Assembly (NCBI GenBank): GCA_005789055.1
Contig: SYAA01000223.1
Span: 1 to 5,547, forward strand
From: Actinomycetota bacterium
GTDB taxonomy: Bacteria > Actinomycetota > Actinomycetes > Mycobacteriales > Mycobacteriaceae
DNA: 5,547 nt
Direction of reading: 5' to 3'
A model generated the notes under the pieces. The model ran no database searches. It was given only the letters and a program-made list of their open reading frames with translations, and had not been told where the DNA came from. Position numbers and translations under genes: made by a program. Below, in pieces: positions 1 to 5,200 of this stretch (positions are counted from its first letter, which is position 1; each line of letters opens with the position of its first letter).

Positions 1-496
1 ACGGGCGCAACACCCGCTCCATCAGGGTGTCATCAACGCCCGCCCGGCGTAGCGCCTCGGCGCTGGTGACATCGGGATCGCCGTGCAGGGATGACACCGA
101 CCTGACGGCCCGGGAGAGGGCATAGGCGCCGAAGCGTGCCGTCGAGACCGGTGAGCCGATCCGCGCCATGAGCGACGGGAGCGCCCACGAGGGCGCGCGA
201 CGTGGATCCGCGACCCGCATCACCCGGCGCCCACCCCGATCGACGACGATGCGCGCGCCCGCCAGGAACGGCCTCAGATTAAGTGCGTCGTGATCCAGAA
301 CTCGGGCGCCCTCGGGGTAGGCCGGGTTGTAGAGCTGGAAGCCACGATCGAGGCGGTAACCATCGATGACATCGGTGCGCACCCGTCCGCCCACGGCGTC
401 AGACGCTTCGAGAACCGTGACCTGAACACCGTGCCGGGTGAGGTGACGCGCGGCGGCGAGCCCGCTCAGCCCTGCTCCCACGACGACGACAACCAT
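1..496 (-). CDS. FAD-dependent amine-oxidase-like oxidoreductase, N-terminal part (3' end outside window)
   Basis: Flavoprotein of the amine oxidase/protoporphyrinogen oxidase-like superfamily. It should bind FAD through an N-terminal Rossmann fold and oxidise a substrate that cannot be named from this fragment. From the ATG at 496 (minus strand), 165 codons stay open to the left edge. Visible motifs are a hydrophobic strand followed by GAGLSG (residues 7-12, the GxGxxG dinucleotide motif), an acidic residue E30 at the end of the second strand (expected to bind the FAD ribose), GGRVRT at 36-41, and RGFQLYNPAYPEG at about 51-63, which I know from actinobacterial members. Full-length relatives are about 400 residues, so more than half is missing. 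A GTG at 505 is an in-frame alternative start. No Shine-Dalgarno is seen. TACCGT at 509-504 on the minus strand fits a -10 box placed for a leaderless transcript, without a good -35. The gene diverges from the exported protein gene. The family call is firm; the substrate is unknown. Confidence 0.85.
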   Translation of the reverse strand, partial: MVVVVVGAGLSGLAAARHLTRHGVQVTVLEASDAVGGRVRTDVIDGYRLDRGFQLYNPAYPEGARVLDHDALNLRPFLAGARIVVDRGGRRVMRVADPRRAPSWALPSLMARIGSPVSTARFGAYALSRAVRSVSSLHGDPDVTSAEALRRAGVDDTLMERVLRP

Positions 497-684
497 GGCA
501 TGCACGGTAGTCGCCGGTGTTCTGTAGCGAAGGGCGTGGCACCGGCTGCACCGACGGGAATGGCGGCAACGGCCCTGGCGAGGTCGGCGGAAACAGCGCC
601 AGCTTCCCTAAGGGCACCGCACGCGTGTGCACCTGACCGTGGACGACGCAGGTAAACGGATGCTGTCGTCGGGGATGGGGTGTT

Positions 685-690
685 TACGAT
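685..690 (+). promoter_or_regulatory. Candidate -10 element (TACGAT) for the PGRS/propeller gene
   Basis: TACGAT fits the mycobacterial SigA-type TANNNT pattern. It would place transcription initiation near 697, giving a leader of about 50 nt before the ATG at 748. The -35 region (CTGTCG at 663-668, 16-nt spacer) matches TTGACA at only three positions, and there is no properly spaced extended TGn. This is an inference from pattern and position only. Confidence 0.35.
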
Positions 691-701
691 GCTTCCATCG
701 C

Positions 702-722
702 ACTGGTCGCGTTGACTGGTCG
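702..722. repeat. Direct repeat of ACTGGTCG in the predicted 5' leader
   Basis: ACTGGTCG occurs at 702-709 and again at 715-722, a 13-bp period. It lies between the candidate -10 box and the Shine-Dalgarno of the PGRS/propeller gene. It could be a pair of binding half-sites for a regulator, or chance. The second copy lies just 5' of the Shine-Dalgarno. Confidence 0.4.
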
Positions 723-735
723 TCCCGGGGATGTT

Positions 736-741
736 GAGGAG
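736..741 (+). promoter_or_regulatory. Shine-Dalgarno GAGGAG that fixes the start at 748
   Basis: GAGGAG lies 6 nt before the ATG at 748. The longest open frame begins at a TTG at 712, but that start has no comparable site upstream. The 12 extra residues it would add (LTGRPGDVEEPL) do not look like the beginning of a signal peptide. The ATG at 748 is therefore preferred. Confidence 0.75.
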
Positions 742-747
742 CCGCTG

Positions 748-870
748 ATGTCTAGTGCCCATCGCGGGTCTGGTGTGATCCGCGGAGCCCGTTTCGTGGG
801 CCGGGTCGGGACATTGGCGGTGGCGTTGGGTGTGGGTGCGGCGATGGCATCGGTGCCGGTGGCCTATGCC
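748..870 (+). other. Signal peptide coding segment (residues 1-41)
   Basis: An arginine-rich n-region is followed by about 17 hydrophobic residues and a c-region ending in Ala-Tyr-Ala before Asp42. This fits Sec export and signal peptidase I cleavage. It differs from the PE domain that directs classic PE_PGRS proteins to ESX-5. There is no lipobox cysteine, so a lipoprotein is unlikely. I recall similar N-termini on other large mycobacterial exported proteins, which suggests a shared export module; that part is memory, not something shown here. Confidence 0.8.
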
Positions 871-3072
871 GATCGGGGAGGTTCTGAGGGTTCTGCGGGG
901 GCTTCGGCGGCGGTGTCTTCGCAATCGGAGGTTGGGGATTGGTCGTCGGCGGCGGCGGGTGCGGTACGCGGTGCGCGTCCGGGTGTGCGGGGTGGGGTGC
1001 GTACGCCGCCGTCATTGAGGTCGGCTGTGGATGGCCGCGGTGTCGAGGATGGTGCGGGTGGTTCCTCAGTGCGGTCGTTGCGCGGCGGTTTGGTAGATCC
1101 GATGTCGGCTTCTGTCCCCGCTGCGGCCGCGACGCCCACGCCCGGTAATCGTCTCGCAAGGCCCGTGGCCCCGGCGGTGCCCATTCCGGCGACCTCGGTC
1201 TTGAGCGGACCGGATGTGTCTTCTATCGGTGCGGAATCTGTTGTCGCGCAATCCCCGGGGCCGGAATCCTCGGAAGCCGCACCCGCGCCGTCGGGGTCGG
1301 GTTCGGCGGCCGGCATCGGCCCGGTGGTGGCTGCGGCCACCGCGATCAACGGCGTAGGTGCGGCGTTGGCGTCCGGGTTGGATTCGGGCGACAACGGCGA
1401 TGGCCCGGCGGCGGCGACGTGGGCGTTGTCGGTTCTGGCCGCCAGTCGCCGCGAGTTGGGCGGGCCGGGCCGCCCGGCTGCCCCGGTAGCTACCAGTACC
1501 GGCGAGCCAGCCGGCCTGCACCCAGGTGCGGCCCAGGCGGCTGCGCCAAGTGCCAATGCGACAGCCTGGCAACCCGGCAGCATCCTGCGGATCTTTGTCG
1601 GCAACGGCACAGAGGATCATCCGAACGCGGGCATTCTGCTGGGCAACGGCTACACCTGGACCAAGTACGGCGGGGTGTGCACCCGCGGGTCGTGTGTCGG
1701 GGGCCAGGGCGGCCTGATCGGCAACGGCGGCGGCGGTTATGCCGGCGGCGATGGCGGTGCGGCGGGCTGGTTCGGCAACGGCGGTATCGGCGGCAGCGGC
1801 CAGATCGGCGGCAAAGGCGGTGCCGGAGGAATGGGCGGACTGTTCTTCGGCGAAGGAGGGGCCGGCGGCGCGGGCGGCACAGGCATCCCTGGGGGGAACG
1901 ATGGTCCGGGAGGTCCCGGCGGCGAAGGAGGGGCCGGTGGAGGTGCGGGCTGGTTGTCGCTGTTCGGTAGAGGCGGAAGCGGCGGCGCAGGCGGCACCGG
2001 CGGCGACGGTGGTGCAGGTGCCGTGGGTGGAACGGGTGGCGCCGGCGGGACCGGCGGTCGGGGCGGGTTATTGGGCCGTCCCGGGGCTGATGGAGCGACC
2101 GGGAACACCGGTGTTCCCGGTTATCTTTACGTCTCCAGCGCCGATAGTGCCTATGTCTCAGTGGTCAACCCGAACACGGGCACCGTGCTGGCCAATATCG
2201 TGGTCGGCCTCGGGCCCGGCTCCCTGAAGACCAGCCTCGATCGCCGCTTCGTTTACGTTCCCAACGGGGCTGGTGCGCTCCTGACACCGCAGGCCCCCGG
2301 AACGGTGTCGGTAATTTCCACTGTTAGCGGAACCGTCACCGCCACAATCACCGTCGGCCCCTCGCCGTATTTTCTGGCGGTCAGCCCCAATGGCGAAACG
2401 CTGTACAGCTCGAATTACCAAACCAACACCGTGTCGGTTATCAGCACCGCGACCAATCAGGTCACCTCTACCATCTCGGGATTCGATGGCCCGTGTGCCG
2501 TGGTGGTGAGCCCCGATGGCAAGACCCTGTACGTGCCGAACTTCAACGGCGGGGTGGCGGTGGTGTCGACCGCCACCAATACGATCATCGGCACCATCAC
2601 CGGCCTGGGGAATCAACCGTATGACGCGGCGATCACCCCCGATGGCCGCTATCTCTACGTCACCAACTTCAACACAAGCCCGGAATACGTTCCCGGCCCA
2701 GGCTCTGTATCGGTGATTGACACCGTCACTAACACCGCCATCGATCTCATTGACGTCGGGCTCTCACCGGACGCGGTGGCGATCACCCCGGACGGCCGGT
2801 ACGTCTACGTTGCCAACGCGGACTCCAACACCGTCTCGGTGATCAGCACTGCCTCCGACGACGTCATCGCGACGATCCCGGTCGGCACCAACCCGTGCGC
2901 GATGTCCGTCAGCCCCGATGGCAGATTCGTCTACACCGCCAACTACAACGGCGAGTACTACCACGGCGAAACCCCGATTGGTGTGAACTCAGTGACGGCG
3001 ATCGATACGGCAACCAACACCGTCATCAACACCCTTGTGGTGGGGAACGGCACGTCTGGGGTGGCGTACTAA
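748..3072 (+). CDS. Exported PGRS-domain protein with C-terminal seven-repeat YVTN beta-propeller
   Basis: Predicted 774-residue secreted or envelope protein of unknown function. Residues 1-41 form a signal peptide: basic n-region (R6, R12, R15, R19), hydrophobic core TLAVALGVGAAMA, and AYA before D42 as a signal peptidase I site. There is no twin arginine. Residues 42-276 are a low-complexity Ala/Ser/Gly/Pro linker with a motif WALSVLAASRREL (225-237) that I recall from other mycobacterial exported proteins. Residues 277-458 are PGRS-like: they open with IFVGNGTEDHPNAGILLGNG, carry the pair C311/C316, then run as GGxGG repeats with LIGNGG and WFGNGG punctuation. Residues 459-774 hold seven YVTN-type repeats (starting near 459, 500, 551, 593, 635, 685 and 727) with xxSPDGR, YVxN and TVSVIST signatures. 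Such propellers usually bind proteins or ligands; no catalytic residues are evident. There is no PE domain and no C-terminal anchor. The domain assignments are firm; function and final location are inference. Confidence 0.9.
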   Translation: MSSAHRGSGVIRGARFVGRVGTLAVALGVGAAMASVPVAYADRGGSEGSAGASAAVSSQSEVGDWSSAAAGAVRGARPGVRGGVRTPPSLRSAVDGRGVEDGAGGSSVRSLRGGLVDPMSASVPAAAATPTPGNRLARPVAPAVPIPATSVLSGPDVSSIGAESVVAQSPGPESSEAAPAPSGSGSAAGIGPVVAAATAINGVGAALASGLDSGDNGDGPAAATWALSVLAASRRELGGPGRPAAPVATSTGEPAGLHPGAAQAAAPSANATAWQPGSILRIFVGNGTEDHPNAGILLGNGYTWTKYGGVCTRGSCVGGQGGLIGNGGGGYAGGDGGAAGWFGNGGIGGSGQIGGKGGAGGMGGLFFGEGGAGGAGGTGIPGGNDGPGGPGGEGGAGGGAGWLSLFGRGGSGGAGGTGGDGGAGAVGGTGGAGGTGGRGGLLGRPGADGATGNTGVPGYLYVSSADSAYVSVVNPNTGTVLANIVVGLGPGSLKTSLDRRFVYVPNGAGALLTPQAPGTVSVISTVSGTVTATITVGPSPYFLAVSPNGETLYSSNYQTNTVSVISTATNQVTSTISGFDGPCAVVVSPDGKTLYVPNFNGGVAVVSTATNTIIGTITGLGNQPYDAAITPDGRYLYVTNFNTSPEYVPGPGSVSVIDTVTNTAIDLIDVGLSPDAVAITPDGRYVYVANADSNTVSVISTASDDVIATIPVGTNPCAMSVSPDGRFVYTANYNGEYYHGETPIGVNSVTAIDTATNTVINTLVVGNGTSGVAY
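1576..2121 (+). repeat. PGRS glycine-rich repeat domain (residues 277-458)
   Basis: The region encodes tandem Gly-Gly-X and Gly-X-Gly triplets rich in Gly, Ala and Asn, in GC-rich codons of the GGC GGC/GCC GGC kind. The opening block (FVGNG, HPNAGILLGNG, CTRGSC, GGLIGNGG) matches the conserved entry into PGRS domains that I know from mycobacterial glycine-rich proteins. PGRS regions are predicted to form polyglycine-II-like helical bundles and are linked to mycomembrane exposure. The repetitive DNA is prone to slippage and recombination. The long proline-rich frame on the opposite strand is only an antisense shadow of these codons. Confidence 0.85.
2122..3069 (+). other. Seven-repeat YVTN beta-propeller domain (residues 459-774)
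   Basis: Seven imperfect repeats of about 41-51 residues share a core: aromatic-V-Y-V-x-N, then TVSVIST or VSVIDT, TxTNxVxxTI, VGxxP, and AVSPDGR. Repeat 7 is followed by GTSGVAY at the very C-terminus. This resembles the inner strand that in the other repeats sits before SPDGR. Repeat 1 lacks such a strand on its N-terminal side, so the last residues could complete blade 1 and close the ring. Repeats 2, 5 and 7 carry loop insertions (for example PEYVPGPG in repeat 5 and EYYHGETPIG in repeat 7). Cys583 and Cys717 sit at equivalent GPC/NPC positions in repeats 3 and 6. Confidence 0.85.
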
Positions 3073-3160
3073 CCAGGCCGCAGCGGCGCCGCGTCACTGG
3101 AGTTCGAGAATCAACCGGCTGTAACTGTGAAGTATCGAGATAGGCAGTACAAAGGACTTG
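3073..3160. other. Intergenic spacer downstream of the PGRS/propeller gene
   Basis: An 88-bp spacer between the PGRS/propeller stop codon and the tRNA fragment. It starts with a GC-rich self-complementary stretch (GCGGCGCCGC at 3083-3092, flanked by CCAG and CTGG), but no well-formed hairpin with a T-tract. No gene is seen. If the tRNA fragment marks an old integration, this side is the original chromosomal flank. Confidence 0.4.
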
Positions 3161-3196
3161 TGGGGCGGGCGGGGCTCGAACCCGCGACCAACGGAT
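3161..3196 (-). other. 3'-end fragment of a tRNA gene, candidate attachment site core
   Basis: Read on the minus strand, the segment gives the anticodon-stem 3' strand TCCGT (3195-3191), the five-base variable loop TGGTC, a perfect T-arm (GCGGG, loop TTCGAGC, CCCGC at 3185-3169), the seven-base acceptor 3' strand CCGCCCC (3168-3162) and discriminator A (3161). CCA is not encoded next (CAA follows), which is usual for many mycobacterial tRNAs. Nothing resembling a GGGGCGG acceptor 5' strand, D-arm or complete anticodon loop precedes it, so this is not a working tRNA gene. Displaced tRNA 3' ends of this kind are typical of tyrosine-integrase integration, where the element carries a copy that restores the intact gene at its other end. 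The isoacceptor cannot be assigned because the anticodon is missing. Confidence 0.8.
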
Positions 3197-3312
3197 AATT
3201 GCGCACGCGTTGTTGCTGGATACGGTGGGCCAAAAGTAGCAAAAGCTTTCCGCTGGTTAAACAGGTGATTTCGGTGAATCCGCAGTTCAGCGCCGCTGTC
3301 AAAATCCTGTAA

Positions 3313-3333
3313 TAAACGGCAATTAAACGGCAA
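3313..3333. repeat. Two tandem copies of TAAACGGCAA, 11-bp period
   Basis: TAAACGGCAA is at 3313-3322 and 3324-3333. The copies are phased by 11 bp, about one helical turn, so they present the same face of the DNA. A related TAAACAG lies at 3258-3264, with its inverse CTGTTTA at 3334-3340. Iterated, helically phased short motifs near a tRNA-derived core resemble arm-type integrase sites, but no protein partner is visible to test this. Confidence 0.6.
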
Positions 3334-3340
3334 CTGTTTA

Positions 3341-3385
3341 GCGTTGTTTCGCTCCGATACGCGGCATATCCGCGCCAAACAACGC
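3341..3385. repeat. Nested inverted repeat (9-bp outer and 5-bp inner stems)
   Basis: The outer arms GCGTTGTTT (3341-3349) and AAACAACGC (3377-3385) are perfectly complementary. Inside lies a second stem, CGCGG (3360-3364) and CCGCG (3370-3374), around a CATAT loop. GCGTTGTT also occurs as a direct copy at 3207-3214, next to the tRNA fragment. As RNA this could fold into a two-tier hairpin; as DNA it could be a symmetric protein-binding site. No T-tract follows, so an ordinary intrinsic terminator is not favoured. Confidence 0.55.
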
Positions 3386-3426
3386 CACCAGGCGCCTCGT
3401 TCTTCGGAGCCTCAGCACCCGCCTAG

Positions 3427-3588
3427 CTATCGGCCCATGGCATTTTCGTCGTCACAGACTTGTAGAACTCCGAAGTGAAACTCGTTTTCGGGATAGGCCT
3501 CGACAGGAACGATACATATCGCGGAACCCGTTGCGGCGATGGCAAACTGATTGCGCCCGAGCACATAGGTCGATGGCTTCGGCCCTAG
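3427..3588 (-). pseudogene. Possible C-terminal remnant of an unrecognised protein gene
   Basis: On the minus strand, the frame ending at the TAG 3429-3427 reads as a plausible globular C-terminus: residues YVLGRNQFAIAATGSA, then ICIVPVEAYPENEFHFGVLQ, then a polar tail ending NAMGR. It has alternating hydrophobic and polar residues unlike the Arg/Pro-rich antisense frames elsewhere in the window. The frame continues open into the antisense of the methyltransferase gene, where it loses this character. No believable start or Shine-Dalgarno lies between 3500 and 3591. The likeliest reading is a truncated gene end left by rearrangement next to the candidate attachment site. I do not recognise the family; chance remains possible. 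Confidence 0.3.
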
Positions 3589-3594
3589 GAAGTG

Positions 3595-4227
3595 ATGGTG
3601 AATCTCATGTGGGACGAGCGCTACCAAGGTGACGACTATGTCTACGGGACTTCGGCGAACGACTTCTTGCAGAGCCACGTCGACCAATTGCCGAAGAGAC
3701 GGATCCTGTGTCTGGCCGAAGGAGAGGGACGCAATGCGGTCTTTCTCGCTGAGCGGGGATTCGACGTCACCGCCGTTGATCAGTCGTCCGTCGGGCTTGC
3801 GAAGGCGCACAAGCTCGCCGCCGAACGTGGCGTCAATATCGCCACCATCGTGGCGGACCTGGCCGACTTTCACATCGAGCCAGAAGCCTGGGACGGTATC
3901 GTTTCGATCTTCGCTCACATGCCTGCCCAGGCACGCCGCCACCTCCATCGCAAGGTCGTGAGCGGATTGCGGTCGGGGGGCGTTTTCTTACTTGAGGCTT
4001 ATCGGCCGGAGCAACTGCAGTACGGGACCGGCGGACCACCCGCCACCGAGATGATGATGAACCTCAACGGATTACGGGTGGAACTGGCGGGCTTGGAATT
4101 GGAATACGCAGCTGATGTCCTCCGCGATATCCGCGAGGGCCGTCTCCATACAGGCCAGGGCGCAGTCGTCCAGGTTCTTGCCCGCAAGCCTATGGCCAAG
4201 AGCCATAGCGAGATCTACTCTCGGTAG
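3595..4227 (+). CDS. Class I SAM-dependent methyltransferase
   Basis: Predicted 210-residue cytoplasmic enzyme that would transfer a methyl group from S-adenosylmethionine to an unknown acceptor. It begins with the family-typical MWDERYQGDDYVYGT block (residues 5-19) and has motif I as ILCLAEGEGRN (37-47), a variant of the usual GxGxG loop. An acidic residue D62 ends the second strand (expected to bind the SAM ribose), VADLADF (87-93) lies near the adenine, WDGIVSIFAHMP (99-110) is the post-motif strand, and SGGVFLLEAY (127-136) is motif IV/V. It resembles a family of about 190-200 residue bacterial methyltransferases related in fold to TehB, but tellurite methylation should not be assumed. 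The start is uncertain: AGGA at 3587-3590 could serve ATG 3595 or GTG 3598, while ATG 3607 begins exactly at the conserved block. The stress-protein gene follows after 38 bp, suggesting co-transcription. Confidence 0.85.
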   Translation: MVNLMWDERYQGDDYVYGTSANDFLQSHVDQLPKRRILCLAEGEGRNAVFLAERGFDVTAVDQSSVGLAKAHKLAAERGVNIATIVADLADFHIEPEAWDGIVSIFAHMPAQARRHLHRKVVSGLRSGGVFLLEAYRPEQLQYGTGGPPATEMMMNLNGLRVELAGLELEYAADVLRDIREGRLHTGQGAVVQVLARKPMAKSHSEIYSR

Positions 4228-4265
4228 TACGAGCTGATTTCTCAGCCGATAACTTCGGGGGCACC

Positions 4266-5186
4266 ATGTCAGCACATCAACATCACCAGGGAATCATCGT
4301 CGGCGTCGACGGGTCACCGGCCTCGCTGGAAGCGGTGCAGTGGGGGGCGCGGGACGCGGAGATGCGCAATGTCGCATTGAAAATCGTCCACGTTGTCGCG
4401 CCCATCGTCACAGGTACTACCCAGGGTTGGTCGGGCGTACCGATACCGGATGACTACTCCGCACTCCAGGAAGAGCAGGCAGCCGAGGCTGTCGGTTTGG
4501 CGCACTCGACCGCCGTCGCTGCCGCCCCTTCGCACGCAGAACTGATCAGCAGCGAGGTGTTGCATGAGCCGACGGTGCCGGCCTTAGTCGAATTGTCCAA
4601 GCACGCCGAAATGCTCGTGGTGGGCTGTCGCGGTCACGGTAGGGTCGCGCAGGTTCTGCTCGGCTCGATTAGCGCAGGGGCGGTCCAGTATGCGCACTGC
4701 CCGGTCGCAGTAATCCATCACGACGAGCCGTCGCCGACACCTTCTCCGAATGCACCAGTGGTCGTCGGCATCGACGGCTCACCGACCTCAGAGCTGGCAG
4801 CGGAAATCGCTTTCGACGAAGCCTCCCGACGGGGTGTTGACCTAGTGGCCCTGCATGCCTGGAGCGATATGAACTCCCTGGGCATTGCGCGCGTCGGGTG
4901 GGCCCCCATCGAGTGGTGCAACATCCAGGTGCAAGAGGAAGAACTACTCGCCGAGCGTCTGTGCGGGTGGACCGACCGCTATCCCGACGTTGTCGTCCAC
5001 AAGGACGTGGTGTGTGACCAGCCCGCACTAAGGCTGCTCAAGCAAGCCGAGAAGGCTCAGCTGCTGGTGGTCGGCAGCCACGGCCGTGGCGGCTTCCCCG
5101 GCATGCTGCTGGGCTCAGTCAGCACCGCCGTCGTCAACGCCGCCCGGATTCCGGTGATCATCGCCCGCACGCCGCGAAACCCCTAA
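4266..5186 (+). CDS. Tandem universal stress protein (Rv2623/TB31.7-like)
   Basis: 306-residue cytoplasmic protein with two USP domains, at about 9-150 and 164-302. Domain 1 has IIVGVDGS with D15 and the ATP loop G120-x2-G-x9-G-S134. Domain 2 repeats this as VVVGIDGS (165-172) and G270-x2-G-x9-G-S284, so both sites look able to bind ATP. The order, length and stretches such as AFDEASRRGVDLVALHAWSD closely match my memory of M. tuberculosis Rv2623 (about 297 residues), an ATP-binding stress protein that slows growth and is induced under hypoxia by DosR. D15 corresponds to the ATP-binding aspartate there. The ATG at 4266 has only a weak GGGGG site (4257-4261). TAACTT at 4250-4255 could be an internal -10 box. 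No good DosR box was found directly upstream, so DosR control is not shown. Confidence 0.93.
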   Translation: MSAHQHHQGIIVGVDGSPASLEAVQWGARDAEMRNVALKIVHVVAPIVTGTTQGWSGVPIPDDYSALQEEQAAEAVGLAHSTAVAAAPSHAELISSEVLHEPTVPALVELSKHAEMLVVGCRGHGRVAQVLLGSISAGAVQYAHCPVAVIHHDEPSPTPSPNAPVVVGIDGSPTSELAAEIAFDEASRRGVDLVALHAWSDMNSLGIARVGWAPIEWCNIQVQEEELLAERLCGWTDRYPDVVVHKDVVCDQPALRLLKQAEKAQLLVVGSHGRGGFPGMLLGSVSTAVVNAARIPVIIARTPRNP

Positions 5187-5200
5187 GCCCCTCGACGACC

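Larger units (their letters stand above)
497..747. other. Divergent intergenic region between oxidoreductase and exported PGRS protein genes
   Basis: A 251-bp spacer between two divergent starts, so it should hold promoters for both. It contains a TANNNT-type -10 candidate for the plus-strand gene at 685-690, an 8-bp direct repeat at 702-722, and a Shine-Dalgarno at 736-741. The segment 538-636 is G/C-rich, and one plus-strand frame reads as a short PGRS-like stretch ending at a stop (see findings). No convincing complete gene was found here. Confidence 0.6.
3197..3426. other. AT-richer, repeat-bearing non-coding segment beside the tRNA fragment
   Basis: This 230-bp stretch has visibly lower GC than the flanking genes, with runs such as CAAAAGTAGCAAAAG and AATAAACGG. 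No convincing coding frame was found. It carries repeated TAAAC and GCGTTGTT motifs in both orientations and a nested inverted repeat at 3341-3385. In the geometry of a displaced tRNA 3' end on the minus strand, this side would be the inserted element and the segment would be its attachment-site arm. That reading is inference; no integrase lies in the window. Confidence 0.45.

Noticed and set aside
712..747. TTG start at 712 for the PGRS/propeller protein
   Set aside because: No ribosome binding site, and it would place 12 non-signal-like residues before a normal signal peptide; ATG 748 has GAGGAG at 6 nt.
864..1620. Two long minus-strand frames across the linker of the exported protein
   Set aside because: Ala/Pro/Arg-rich shadow frames opposite a well-supported gene, with no start signals or recognisable domains.
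1737..2108. Long proline-rich open frame on the minus strand
   Set aside because: Exact antisense of the PGRS glycine codons (GGC read as GCC/CCG); low-complexity shadow of the real gene.
3071..3100. Intrinsic terminator after the PGRS/propeller gene
   Set aside because: The GC-rich palindrome forms only short stems with tiny loops and no T-tract follows; not strong enough to call.
3161..3240. Complete tRNA gene on the minus strand
   Set aside because: No acceptor 5' strand, D-arm or usable anticodon loop lies upstream within tRNA length; only the 3' half is present.
3094..3378. Minus-strand frame containing VGRGFEPRPPHK
   Set aside because: That peptide is the usual false translation of a tRNA T-arm; the DNA is better explained as a tRNA 3' end.
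3573..3588. DosR-like half site just before the methyltransferase
   Set aside because: Only the TTCGGCCC half resembles the motif; the other half does not match.
3427..3948. Full 173-codon minus-strand gene
   Set aside because: Most of it is antisense to the methyltransferase, whose motifs are clear; only the last ~50 codons look protein-like and are listed as a possible remnant.
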